A stretch of 64,000 nt of DNA from Bacillus sp. cl95 (GTDB lineage Bacteria > Bacillota > Bacilli > Bacillales > Cytobacillaceae): positions 1-64,000 of the forward strand of contig NZ_FOYF01000003.1 of assembly GCF_900115925.1 (NCBI RefSeq), given 5' to 3'. The notes under the pieces were generated by a model. The model worked only from the letters and a program-made list of their open reading frames with translations. It did not search any database and was not told where the DNA came from. Of the stretch, positions 26,996 to 36,313 are shown piece by piece (positions within the stretch are counted from its first letter, which is position 1; each line of letters begins with the position of its first letter). The position numbers and the translations under genes were made by a program.

Positions 26996-27112
26996 ATGTA
27001 TCGGTGGAAATACGATAATGAATCTAAGAAGAAAATTAGAGGTCTTAGAAGAAGGAAAAAGAATTTAATAAACACTTTATATGAAATGACAGAAGAATTG
27101 CCTAACCCATAG
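26996..27112 (+). CDS. possible 38-residue basic protein
   Basis: MYRWKYDNESKKKIRGLRRR, then KKNLINTLYEMTEELPNP: a very basic first half and an acidic end. AAGGTG lies 10 bases before the ATG. It is short and unrecognised, so may be the start of a lost gene rather than a real product. The charge pattern suggests nucleic-acid binding, which is a guess. Confidence 0.35.
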   Translation: MYRWKYDNESKKKIRGLRRRKKNLINTLYEMTEELPNP

Positions 27113-27215
27113 GTGAGTTAAACTAAACGTTTTTCTTATCGTGCTTAGGAGCAGAGCGTTTTAATAGAACAACGCTTTAAAAATGTATTAGTTTAAATGA
27201 GGGAGGTGAAGACCT

Positions 27216-27746
27216 ATGATAATTTGGTTTCGACACTTACAACAGACTAGTATGGATTTGTCAGAATGGACTCCTTTCATACAAATTAATTGGTATCGAA
27301 AACATTATATGAAGTTTGTATACCTACTTCAGATAATCATTTTTCTGATACCACATTTCTTTACTATAGGATTCACTAATATTAATATATTTTTACTCAT
27401 TATAATAGGTATCCTTGTCTTCATCATTCACGAATGTCTACACATTTTGGTCATAAACAAAAAAGGTGATATTAGCCTAACGTTTAGCGGTATATTTTTT
27501 TGGCTACATACAAATGCAATTCTCTCAAAAGTTAGATTCTGGTTTTTTATGAGCTTGCCCTTTATTGTGTTATCGGTTGTGCCAGTTATTATTTCGTTTT
27601 ATGTATTAGGAAATATCAAATTAATCCTATTATTTGTAAGTTGGATCAACACTTTGATTTCTTCTTCAGATATCATTAATTCATTTCTCATTGCAATTAA
27701 ACCCAAGAACACCGTTTTTTGCAGAGGTTATTACCGAATAAAATAG
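27216..27746 (+). CDS. DUF3267 membrane protein (HExxH)
   Basis: A 176-residue integral membrane protein with about four helices (about 33-52, 58-78, 106-128, 133-155). The second helix contains FIIHECLHILVI (H72, E73, H76), the HExxH zinc motif of DUF3267, a family related in layout to site-2-type or DUF3267 metalloproteases; activity is unproved. The first part (FRHLQQTSMDLSEWTPFIQI) is cytoplasmic. GGGAGGTGA precedes the ATG. The gene is alone; small fragments flank it. Confidence 0.8.
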   Translation: MIIWFRHLQQTSMDLSEWTPFIQINWYRKHYMKFVYLLQIIIFLIPHFFTIGFTNINIFLLIIIGILVFIIHECLHILVINKKGDISLTFSGIFFWLHTNAILSKVRFWFFMSLPFIVLSVVPVIISFYVLGNIKLILLFVSWINTLISSSDIINSFLIAIKPKNTVFCRGYYRIK

Positions 27747-27972
27747 TAATAAAAAGTAACTCAAATGAGTTTGAACATAAGTTAGAGCAAATTTGAAAAG
27801 GACTTGGAAAAATATGAAGACTTTAAAACTAATCCAGCTCGTCAAACATCTGAAAAGTTAGCGGAAAATAAAAAGAAATACTCTATCTTTGTGCATACGC
27901 TCCTCGTTCCCTCTGGCATCAATTGCACAATTTAGGCAACACTAGTCATATTAAGATATGGGAGTTGTTGCG
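27747..27972. other. intergenic region with possible fragment
   Basis: A frame without a start codon (about 27805-27930) reads KDLEKYEDFKTNPARQTSEK and then LAENKKKYSIFVHT; this may be the end of a lost gene. Nothing else is supported. Confidence 0.3.
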
Positions 27973-28437
27973 ATGAATAAAGTAGTGATTATGTTAGTCT
28001 CGGTATTTTTCTTAATTGCGGGTAATGCTTCGGCTGCTAAAGTTACAGCAGTAGGAGGAGATAGATATGAAGTGAAGGACCAAGCTACAAAGATGTTCAT
28101 ATATGACACCATGCAGGTATGGATGCGTCATAGCTTAGTCGATTATTATCATAATAAATATCATGCAGACTCCATAAATTGGGGAGAGCTAAAACCAGAA
28201 GGAATTCATGTTTGGATAAAGCAGCTTAAGCCTACTGAAAACGACGGAACGTATACCCATCTAATAAAAATTTCTTTAAAATATGATAAATTAATTATCA
28301 ATGACAAGAAAGAAATAAAAACAAAGGATACATTTACATATGCGGTTAACGCAGATTTACTTTCACTTTGTCCTGAATCGGGTAAATCTGAAAAGGAACT
28401 TAAATTAATCAATTCTGATCATAAGGTGCGACCATAG
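27973..28437 (+). CDS. secreted protein of unknown function
   Basis: A 154-residue exported protein. MNKVVIMLVSVFFLIAGNAS is followed by an A-A-K cleavage site (ASA then AKV), so it is released or stays wall-bound. The mature part has YDTMQVWMRHSLVDYYHNKY and YTHLIKISLKYDKLIIN and ends with one Cys (LSLCPE). GGGAG lies eight bases before the ATG at 27973. No known domain is recognised; related small proteins are found in Bacillus. Confidence 0.75.
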   Translation: MNKVVIMLVSVFFLIAGNASAAKVTAVGGDRYEVKDQATKMFIYDTMQVWMRHSLVDYYHNKYHADSINWGELKPEGIHVWIKQLKPTENDGTYTHLIKISLKYDKLIINDKKEIKTKDTFTYAVNADLLSLCPESGKSEKELKLINSDHKVRP

Positions 28438-28698
28438 CTGGTTGCACTTTTATTTATTAAAGTTATAGAAAAAAGTTGATGATTAGTACAAAAAGAGATG
28501 CAGTTTCTTAAATGATCCCATTGGTAAACATGTTGTAAATCCTATGGGAATCTCGGGTAAAAGACTTGGCAAAATTGGTACATTCGATTGGTGGAAATCA
28601 CTTTTATTCCGAATCCTAAAGGTTCTTGTTGTTTTCTGTTTCATTAAATAAGATCAAAATGTCTTCAAAATAAAATGGAAGGAGTTATTCAAAAAACG
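28438..28698. other. intergenic region with possible fragment
   Basis: A frame ending at 28651 is open from about 28488 and reads FLNDPIGKHVVNPMGISGKR, then LGKIGTFDWWKSLLFRILKV and a hydrophobic end. No start codon with a ribosome binding site is seen, so it is probably the end of a decayed membrane-protein gene. Confidence 0.35.
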
Positions 28699-28699
28699 T

Positions 28700-28756
28700 T
28701 TGACTGACTGGTCATATACCTTATATAATAACTTTTATTGAATGACCAGGTGGTCA
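28700..28756 (+). promoter_or_regulatory. tetR-MFS promoter with two operators
   Basis: TTGACT (28700-28705), 18-base spacer, TATAAT (28724-28729). Operator 1, TGACTGACTGGTCA (28701-28714), lies in the promoter. Operator 2, TGACCAGGTGGTCA (28743-28756), a perfect TGACC/GGTCA palindrome, covers the start region. Both share the TGAC/GTCA ends, as expected for the TetR protein encoded just downstream. Confidence 0.75.
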
Positions 28757-28766
28757 AAGGGGTGAT

Positions 28767-29654
28767 ATGTTGAGGAGTAGTAAGCGTGTGGAGATCATTG
28801 AGAAGGCAATTGAAATGTTTGCGATGAAAGGCTATCATGAAACGTCTGTTCAAGAAATTGCCAGTGCCTTAAGTATCTCCAAAGGTGGATTTTATACTTA
28901 TTTTCCTTCAAAAGACGACTTGATTATCGAGATATTTCATTACTACAGTGAAAAAATGCGGTCAGAAATGCAAAAAGTAAGTGAAGAATTGCCTCCAAAA
29001 GCAAGGATGAAAGAGCAATTAAAGGTTCAGATTGAAAATTTTATATCCCATCAACCATTTATGAAAATGCATTTTCGTGAGCAGAATGCTTCCATTATCA
29101 AAGGCTTACAGATTTTTATGCGGAAAAACTACTTTGAGATGTGCAAATGGTATGAGCAATATCTAATAAAAGTCTATGGCCCTGAGATTGAGCCTTATGT
29201 GGCGGATGCCGTGACCATTTGTGAAGGGATTAAGCAATCCTTCTTGAGGACATTTGTTTGGAAAACAGAACCTGTAGAGACTGCAGTTTTCGCTGATTAT
29301 CTGATGGAGCGTTATGACGATGTCATTAAGGGCTTGATGAAAAGTGACTACCAACCCATTTTAGATAAAAAGAAGATGGAAAAACTTCTTAAACCGTGGA
29401 CAGAAAAGGAAGAAAAAGTGGAGGAAGCAAAGGAATTGCTAGAAAAAATGAAGCAATTACTCTCTTTGGAACCACATCTAGATATTTCTGAAGAGGAAAT
29501 AACTCAGATTATAGAATTTCTCATGAATGAAGTAAAAAAAGAATATCCGCAAAAACTGATGATACAAGGGATGCTTGCTAATTTGAAAGGAATCCAACGA
29601 ATTAAAAATGAGAGAGAACGATTCGCTGAGATCATGAACGTTCAGCTTTTATAA
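28767..29654 (+). CDS. TetR/AcrR family regulator, long form
   Basis: A 295-residue TetR regulator, longer than the usual 190-210. Residues 1-55 are the DNA-binding domain (IEKAIEMFAMKGYHETSVQE, then IASALSISKGGFYTYFPSKD). The middle is the ligand and dimer domain. The last 90 residues (from about 205) are an extra helical, charged part (KKMEKLLKPWTEKEEKVEEA and EEEITQIIEFLMNEVKKE), probably a second dimerisation module. It lies six bases upstream of the MFS exporter and surely represses it. The ATG at 28767 has AAAGGGGTGA upstream. Confidence 0.9.
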   Translation: MLRSSKRVEIIEKAIEMFAMKGYHETSVQEIASALSISKGGFYTYFPSKDDLIIEIFHYYSEKMRSEMQKVSEELPPKARMKEQLKVQIENFISHQPFMKMHFREQNASIIKGLQIFMRKNYFEMCKWYEQYLIKVYGPEIEPYVADAVTICEGIKQSFLRTFVWKTEPVETAVFADYLMERYDDVIKGLMKSDYQPILDKKKMEKLLKPWTEKEEKVEEAKELLEKMKQLLSLEPHLDISEEEITQIIEFLMNEVKKEYPQKLMIQGMLANLKGIQRIKNERERFAEIMNVQLL

Positions 29655-31256
<1,602 letters not shown>

Positions 31257-31309
31257 ATTAAGGAGCTATCCTAATGGGTATAATGCCTAGGAGGGTAGAT
31301 TTTTTATGA

Positions 31310-31362
31310 TTGACATATAACCAAAAGGTGTTATAATATGAAAATGAAACCAAAAGGTGTTA
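31310..31362 (+). promoter_or_regulatory. AHSA1-arsR promoter with tandem operators
   Basis: TTGACA (31310-31315), 16-base spacer, TATAAT (31332-31337). AACCAAAAGGTGTTAT occurs twice, at 31319-31334 and 31348-31363. Each is a near palindrome (TAACC/GGTgTTA). The first covers the spacer and -10 and the second the start of the transcript, fitting an autorepressing ArsR encoded as the second gene. Confidence 0.75.
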
Positions 31363-31387
31363 TTTTTAAAATAAAGGAGAATGTAAT

Positions 31388-31807
31388 TTGGAAACTCTAC
31401 AAGATATTAAACAAACTGCAGTATTCAACGCACCAATTCAGAAAGTATGGGATAAGGTATCTACATCTGAAGGCATGTCAGCATGGCTTATGCCGAATGA
31501 TTTTAAGCCTGTTGTCGGTCACGAATTCCACATTCAGTCTCCATTTGGGCCGTCTCCTTGTAAGGTGGTAGAAGTCGAAGAGCCGCATAAAATTTCTTTT
31601 ATATGGGACACGGACGGATGGGTTGTGACATTTCTTTTAAAAGAAATGGGCAAACAGACTGAATTCACGCTCATTCACGGAGGATGGAAGCATCCAGATG
31701 CAATTAGCGAGAAAGCGAGAGAGAAAAACTCTGTCATCCGCGATCGCATGGACAGTGGATGGGTCAATATTGTGAATGAGCGACTTAAAAAGGTTGTGGA
31801 AGCGTAA
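31388..31807 (+). CDS. AHSA1/SRPBCC domain protein
   Basis: A 139-residue START-like protein of the AHSA1 group. It opens with DIKQTAVFNAPIQKVWDKVS and has TSEGMSAWLMPNDFKPVVGH, EEPHKISFIWDTDG and TEFTLIHGGWKHPD, then a C-terminal helix (GWVNIVNERLKKVVE). The start is TTG at 31388 with AAGGAG seven bases before it. The stop is directly followed by the arsR GTG. Pairs of AHSA1 and ArsR genes are very common in Bacillus; the AHSA1 protein probably binds or processes the ligand that the ArsR senses. The ligand is unknown. Confidence 0.85.
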   Translation: METLQDIKQTAVFNAPIQKVWDKVSTSEGMSAWLMPNDFKPVVGHEFHIQSPFGPSPCKVVEVEEPHKISFIWDTDGWVVTFLLKEMGKQTEFTLIHGGWKHPDAISEKAREKNSVIRDRMDSGWVNIVNERLKKVVEA

Positions 31808-32179
31808 GTGTCTTCCTCTGCCGAAAAGTATGATGTATTTCAGGCAATTGCCGACCCAACTCGTCGAGAGGTCCTACGATTACTTTCAGTCGAAGAAATG
31901 CCGATATCGAAAATTACAGAGCATTTTTCAATCAGTCGCACCGCAATCGTCAAACATCTTCATATCCTAACCGAGGCTAAGTTAATTAGCGGAAAGAAGT
32001 TAGGACGAGAAAAGATTTATCATTTGCAACCAGAACCATTAGAAGAGTTGCATCAGTGGCTTGCCTACTATGAAAAATTCTGGAGCAATAAATTGTCTAT
32101 GTTGAAGCATTTGGTGGAAAATGAAGATGATAGTGATATAAAAGTGATTAAGACTGGATCTGATCAAAAAATGGAATAG
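31808..32179 (+). CDS. ArsR family transcriptional regulator
   Basis: A 123-residue winged-helix repressor. FQAIADPTRREVLRLLSVEE (about 11-30) is the typical start, TEHFSISRTAIVKHLHILTE the recognition helix, and KKLGREKIYHLQPEP the wing. No Cys pair is present, so metal sensing is unlikely. The GTG at 31808 directly follows the previous stop. The C-terminal tail after the domain is acidic (NEDDSD). It probably represses its own operon at the tandem operators upstream. Confidence 0.92.
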   Translation: MSSSAEKYDVFQAIADPTRREVLRLLSVEEMPISKITEHFSISRTAIVKHLHILTEAKLISGKKLGREKIYHLQPEPLEELHQWLAYYEKFWSNKLSMLKHLVENEDDSDIKVIKTGSDQKME

Positions 32180-32329
32180 AGTAAAAAGAGACTGATATCA
32201 CTTGAATGTCAGTCTCTTTTCATGTTGAAAATGGTTATGGAGAGGGTTTTAAAAGAAAAGGATATTTGTTAGGCATAGCGAATCATTAAATGTATAAGTT
32301 ACATAGTTTTGAGAAAATGAGGTGTCCAA

Positions 32330-33004
32330 ATGAAAGATTACAAAATTATTACCTATCAAGAAGCAATCAAAGTAATTGAAGAAATAGGGTTATTGCCTTT
32401 AGCTGATTTGCTTCCGGAATATCCTTCTTTAAATAGTATGACATCTAAGGAAAGCTGGCATTCTGACACAGAATTTGACCCTTGGACATGGCGTACCAAG
32501 TTTGCGGCAGATGGAGTAGCAGCTTATGGGAAATTTCTTAAGAAAAAGTCGATTTTAATATCCCGCGAATTGCTTCCTTGTGTAAGGGCTGTTTTAGGGC
32601 GCCAAGATTCTGTAAATGATCGTTACAAAAACGGTCTGATTTCAAAAGAGGCAATGAACTTGTACCATTTGATTAAAGAAAACGAAGGTATCGATACACG
32701 TATATTACGAGCTGAAGCAGGAATGAAGAATAAAGAGAAGAAAAAAGCCTTTGATCAAGCTCTAGTCGAACTTCAAGGAACCTTAGATATCACGATTTCA
32801 GGAATTAAAGAAAAACAAGATGCTAATGGAGAAAAGAACGGATGGAGCAGCACTTCTTTTGAAACGATGTCTCATTGGATGGAAAAGAATGACGTAGCCA
32901 TGGACTGGAATCTAGACAATGCAAAAGAGAAATTAAGAAGTCATTTTTCGCGTGTATGTACGCCGGAGTCACTTAAAAAGGTTGAAAAGTTCTTTATGCT
33001 TTAG
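32330..33004 (+). CDS. AlkZ-related protein
   Basis: A 224-residue protein. IIEEIGLLPLADLLPEYPSL-type start, then FDPWTWRTKFAADGVAAYGK and KKSILISRELLPCVRAVLG, followed by winged-helix-like parts (NLYHLIKENEGIDTRILRAE). I recall this group as 'AlkZ-related', that is, distantly like the HTH_42 DNA glycosylases (AlkZ, YcaQ) that unhook crosslinks, but it lacks the Q-x-D/Q-x-Q glycosylase motif that I would expect, so activity is uncertain. GAGGTG precedes the ATG. It lies alone before a GNAT gene. Confidence 0.6.
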   Translation: MKDYKIITYQEAIKVIEEIGLLPLADLLPEYPSLNSMTSKESWHSDTEFDPWTWRTKFAADGVAAYGKFLKKKSILISRELLPCVRAVLGRQDSVNDRYKNGLISKEAMNLYHLIKENEGIDTRILRAEAGMKNKEKKKAFDQALVELQGTLDITISGIKEKQDANGEKNGWSSTSFETMSHWMEKNDVAMDWNLDNAKEKLRSHFSRVCTPESLKKVEKFFML

Positions 33005-33039
33005 TTGTTGTTTATTTTTAAGAAAGGATGTGTTCAACG

Positions 33040-33459
33040 ATGATCAGAAGTGCAAAAATGACTGATGCCAAGGAAATCATGAATCTTTCCATTCAATTGG
33101 GATATCCTGTAACAAAAGAACAGGTAGAATCACGTCTAGAGCGATTGTTAAACCATCGGGATCATGGAGTGTTTGTCTTCGAGAAAGAAGAAATGATTCT
33201 AGGATGGGCACATGTTTATGGGAAATGCTTGATAGAACTGGAGTATGCAGAAATTGGTGGCTTGGTTGTCGATGAACATGCAAGAAGACAAGGCATTGGT
33301 GAAAAACTCATGAGAAAATGTGAGGACTGGGCCAAAAATAATGGGTGGCAGGAAATGCGGTTGCGCTCGCGTGAACATAGACTGGAAGCACACGAGTTTT
33401 ACAAAAAGATAGGGTATGAAAATGCCTATGCCCAACAAGTGTTTTGCTTGAAACTTTAA
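33040..33459 (+). CDS. GNAT family N-acetyltransferase
   Basis: A 139-residue acetyltransferase. The acetyl-CoA motif is GGLVVDEHARRQGIGEKLMR (about 71-90), with R-R-x-G-I-G as the pyrophosphate loop, and the C-terminal LRSREHRLEAHEFYKKIGYE (about 107-126). The substrate is not predictable. The ATG at 33040 is used because AAGGA lies 11 bases before it; the first ATG at 33028 overlaps that site. It is about 35 bases downstream of the AlkZ-related gene and probably shares its transcript. Confidence 0.9.
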   Translation: MIRSAKMTDAKEIMNLSIQLGYPVTKEQVESRLERLLNHRDHGVFVFEKEEMILGWAHVYGKCLIELEYAEIGGLVVDEHARRQGIGEKLMRKCEDWAKNNGWQEMRLRSREHRLEAHEFYKKIGYENAYAQQVFCLKL

Positions 33460-33478
33460 GTGTAAAGGTAGGTAGTCT

Positions 33479-33790
33479 ATGAAAAATGAAACCTATTTTC
33501 ACTCTAGTAATTATAATGGCAATCATTTGCACGTAGATAATTATGAGGATAAGTTTACACCTTTTATTGAGGGGATAGCATGGGTTAGGTTAGACGGTTC
33601 TATGGATTTGTTTTTCAATGAATTTATGAATGAGTCTGAACGACAAAGTTTTTTGACAATTTTCGAACCTCATTTTGATGAAAATCTAGGCGTTTTCATC
33701 AAATGCGTGAAAACCGATGAAGAAGCAGACGACGTCTTTCGTGAATGGGTACAAAATGTATTTGAGCCATTTAGAAATCAAGGGAAATGA
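33479..33790 (+). CDS. acidic protein of unknown function
   Basis: A 103-residue soluble acidic protein with many aromatic residues (HSSNYNGNHLHVDNYEDKFT, later DLFFNEFMNESERQSFLTIF and DDVFREWVQNVFEPFRNQ). AAAGGTAGG lies upstream of the ATG. I do not recognise a family. Its place 19 bases after the GNAT gene suggests a shared transcript. Confidence 0.7.
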   Translation: MKNETYFHSSNYNGNHLHVDNYEDKFTPFIEGIAWVRLDGSMDLFFNEFMNESERQSFLTIFEPHFDENLGVFIKCVKTDEEADDVFREWVQNVFEPFRNQGK

Positions 33791-33899
33791 TGAACGAAAA
33801 CGGATATTGTTGTTTCAATACTGACTCTAATATGTTATGGTATATTTCATTATGGTTTGTCAAAAATGAAATCAATGAAGCAACAAATGGAGTGATCTT

Positions 33900-34070
33900 A
33901 TGACGAAAGCTAAAGCAAAAACTTCATCTAAAGGCGGCGGCACAGGTAGAGGAACAGGGAAAAAGGGCTGGAATCGTTGGGCTGCTGGTGCAAATAAGAA
34001 GAAAAGTGCAAAACCTTACGTGAGCAAAGGTGTTAAGCACGGGGATGAATCAAAAGATAAGAATGAGTAG
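33900..34070 (+). CDS. DUF3934-like small basic protein
   Basis: A 56-residue basic protein, MTKAKAKTSSKGGGTGRGTG followed by KKGWNRWAAGANKKKSAKPY. The GTGKKGWNRWAA and KKPYVSKG-type words match the short DUF3934 family of Bacillus, whose role is unknown. GGAGTGAT precedes the ATG. It has its own terminator. The high Lys/Gly content suggests nucleic-acid contact, which is only an inference. Confidence 0.8.
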   Translation: MTKAKAKTSSKGGGTGRGTGKKGWNRWAAGANKKKSAKPYVSKGVKHGDESKDKNE

Positions 34071-34077
34071 CAATCTA

Positions 34078-34106
34078 AGACCTCCGCATGCCGGTGGTCT
34101 TTTTTT
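34078..34106 (+). terminator. rho-independent terminator
   Basis: AGACCTCCG and CGGTGGTCT pair with one T-T mismatch around CATGC, then a T-run. Ends the DUF3934 transcript. Confidence 0.82.
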
Positions 34107-34491
34107 GAGAAAGTTTTGTCAAAGAATGATGTCAGAGGAAATATCAAAATAACAGGAAATTCTCTATTTACAGAATTCTTCATATAGGATGCTTAATTGT
34201 GATTTCATACTTGCTTTATCGTATTGGAACAGAACTAAACGCAATTGGTGACCAAATTTGGAAGCTAAATGATGTATGAATATTTTAGGGGTGACTCTTA
34301 AGGAACTAGAGGGGAGCCTTTTTTTAATTGACAGTTTTATAGAAAAAGTGGTAATATTTTCTTAATTGATATGAAGGGAGTGAGAATCTTTAATGCAAAA
34401 TTCAATGGAAATAACCTTGGAAATGATATGTGTTTATTCTCACTCTAACGGATTAGTTTAGTTAACTTTCGTTATTTAACCAAACACTTTG
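34107..34491. other. region with possible small reading frames
   Basis: A GTG at about 34199 begins a short frame (ISYLLYRIGTELNAIGDQIW, then KLNDV, about 26 residues) that looks like a small membrane peptide, without a ribosome binding site. ATG 34393 (GGGAGTGA 9 bases before it) begins a 22-codon frame (MQNSMEITLEMICVYSHSNG, then LV) ending at 34461. Both are unproved. Confidence 0.35.
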
Positions 34492-34526
34492 AACCACAGG
34501 GTTAAGGAATCACCCTGTGGTTTTTT
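34492..34526 (+). terminator. strong terminator ahead of the kinase gene
   Basis: AACCACAGGGT (34492-34502) pairs perfectly with ACCCTGTGGTT (34512-34522), followed by TTTTG. It lies 78 bases before the kinase start and 30 bases after the 22-codon frame, so it may be an attenuator or simply the end of that unit. Confidence 0.8.
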
Positions 34527-34603
34527 GTCTTTTGACTGGTGGGGGATTACAACTATTTCATTTCATTTGGTATTTTCAAATTTTTAAGGGGAGGCACAAT
34601 ACC

Positions 34604-35593
34604 ATGATGAAATTGAGTACGATGAAAAAAGTGGTTGATACGGTTGATCACGAATGGAGAAGTTCTTTAGCTGAAGAGATACTCCAAAATTGGGAATATG
34701 ATAAAGGCACAGTTTACTATTTACGTGCATCAGCTAACTTTATCTTTATTTTTAAAAGTAAAGGGAAAACGAGGTATCTGAGGTTCAATGATTCTAGTGA
34801 ACGAGATGTGGCTAGCCTTCAATCTGAAATGAATATTCTTCTATACTTAAACGGTAAAGAGCTAAATGTCGTTCAACCTGTAAAGTCGCTAAAAGGAAAT
34901 TTTGTTGAAACAATTGAAACCAAACAGGGTACATTTCATGCCGTAGTATTTGATGAGTTACCAGGTCAACAGCTTGAAACGGATGACCTAAATGACGATC
35001 AATTTCATGCTTGGGGCGAAGCATTAGGGAAGCTTCATGCTGTCCTGAAAAAGATGCCGAAAGATTTTCAACTCAATAGACAAACTTGGGAAAATCACTT
35101 GGAAACTGTTCAACAACAACTAGAAAGCGACGACATAGTTGTGCTTAATGAACTACAGTCAGTTCGAAAATGGGCAAATGGACTGGAGAAATCGGTTCAC
35201 CATTACGGATATATCCATTATGATTTTGAAATGGATAATTTGCGTTGGAATGAGGGAAGCTTTAGTGCTTTAGATTTCGATGAAAGTGCATGCTCTTGGT
35301 ATATGGCCGATATTGCAAATGCAGTCAGAGATTTATTTGAAGAACAAGTAGATTTAAGTAATCCTTCTTTTGTAAAATTTATTGAAGGATATAAAACTCA
35401 AACAGACTTAGATGTGAACTTATTTAGTGATATCCATGGATTCATAAGAATGCACAAGTTAGTTTTGTTTGCGAAAATCATACGGTCCGTTAATGTTGAA
35501 GAATCTCAGGATCATCCAGATTGGCTTAATAATTTACGGCTGAAACTATTAAATAAGATTGATAGCTATCGAAGTTCGCTGGTAAAGGAATAA
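34604..35593 (+). CDS. aminoglycoside phosphotransferase-like kinase
   Basis: A 329-residue kinase of the APH/choline kinase fold. The catalytic loop is YGYIHYDFEMDN (H205-Y-D207 to N212), and LDFDES (D224, D226) is the Mg-binding motif. The N-terminal lobe has FIFIFKSKGKTRYLRFNDSS and TFHAVVFDELPGQ. No drug-specific motif is seen; many members phosphorylate small metabolites or macrolides. The ATG at 34604 is chosen because GGGGAGG lies seven bases before it. A strong terminator lies between it and the upstream region. Confidence 0.85.
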   Translation: MMKLSTMKKVVDTVDHEWRSSLAEEILQNWEYDKGTVYYLRASANFIFIFKSKGKTRYLRFNDSSERDVASLQSEMNILLYLNGKELNVVQPVKSLKGNFVETIETKQGTFHAVVFDELPGQQLETDDLNDDQFHAWGEALGKLHAVLKKMPKDFQLNRQTWENHLETVQQQLESDDIVVLNELQSVRKWANGLEKSVHHYGYIHYDFEMDNLRWNEGSFSALDFDESACSWYMADIANAVRDLFEEQVDLSNPSFVKFIEGYKTQTDLDVNLFSDIHGFIRMHKLVLFAKIIRSVNVEESQDHPDWLNNLRLKLLNKIDSYRSSLVKE

Positions 35594-35600
35594 AGGATGG

Positions 35601-35633
35601 GAGGGTACCTGAAAAGGGTATCCTTTTCTTTCG
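35601..35633 (+). terminator. rho-independent terminator
   Basis: GGGTACC, loop TGAAAA, GGGTATCC with one G-U, then TTTTCTTTCG. Ends the kinase transcript. Confidence 0.7.
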
Positions 35634-35970
35634 TTTATGTACTTTTTGTGAAACTAAGAGAATGTTTGCGGAAATTGGACAAATGAAGTCTAAAATTGGA
35701 TCGATGAATAGCCAAATTGGAAAGATTTATAACGCGGAGGGGAAGCTAGTTGTGTAATTTTTACTAAATTATTAAATTTTTACCTATTTATGTAAGGAGA
35801 TTGTTCCTAAATGACGATTTCAAATGGACCAATTATGAGTCCTCACGTTTATGGGGAGTTAGATTACTAGTTTAATGAATTTTTGCACCCTTGCTAGAGA
35901 TCCTGACAAATTGAACGAAGTTTCAGATGCCTTTCGCAAAATTATCGTCATTCCATCGTAATGAAACCAC
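35634..35970. other. gene-free stretch with short tandem repeat
   Basis: A 22-base periodic repeat lies at 35670-35733. From 35812 a short frame (MTISNGPIMSPHVYGELDY) meets a stop, and a later frame (TLARDPDKLNEVSDAFRKII) ends at about 35961; they look like remains of a gene. No intact gene is supported. Confidence 0.35.
35670..35733. repeat. 22-bp tandem repeat, about 2.9 units
   Basis: GGAAATTGGACAAATGAAGT (35670), AAAATTGGATCGATGAATAG (35692) and AAATTGGAAAGATTTATAAC (35714) follow each other with a 22-base period. The AAATTGGA word is constant; the rest varies. Confidence 0.6.
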
Positions 35971-36007
35971 AAAAAAGTGAGGACCTCCATTAGAAGTCCT
36001 CACGCTT
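35971..36007 (-). terminator. qox operon terminator
   Basis: GTGAGGAC (35977-35984) pairs with GTCCTCAC (35996-36003); on the minus strand the stem is followed by TTTTTTG. It ends the qox transcript. Confidence 0.85.
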
Positions 36008-36013
36008 TTCAAT

Positions 36014-36313
36014 TTACATATGATCGTGCATGCCGAATGACATGACCCAAATCGTACCTGCCACGATACAAATGGCAGTAAAGATAGCGTAAATCATATT
36101 GACAGTGTTCGTTTTGCTGTCTTCGCCTTCACTCACGTGCATGAACATCGTAAGTTGTAGACCAGCTTGTAGTACAGCCAATGTCCCGATAATCCACATG
36201 ATCGTTTTGAAGGAAAGATTCGTCTTAAGCGCCACACCTGCAGCAGCAAAAGTCATAATCAATGAAAATACAAAACCAATGATATGACTTACTGGATATG
36301 CTTTCTTTTCCAT
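36014..36313 (-). CDS. qoxD: aa3 quinol oxidase subunit IV
   Basis: A 99-residue membrane protein with three helices (about 9-30, 36-58, 72-93), typical of subunit IV of haem-copper oxidases. IIGTLAVLQAGLQLTMFMHVSEGED is the family signature. It is the last gene of the qox operon and helps assembly and stability of the complex. GGATTGGTG precedes the ATG, which directly follows the stop of qoxC. It is very close in length to the B. subtilis protein. Confidence 0.9.
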   Translation of the reverse strand: MEKKAYPVSHIIGFVFSLIMTFAAAGVALKTNLSFKTIMWIIGTLAVLQAGLQLTMFMHVSEGEDSKTNTVNMIYAIFTAICIVAGTIWVMSFGMHDHM

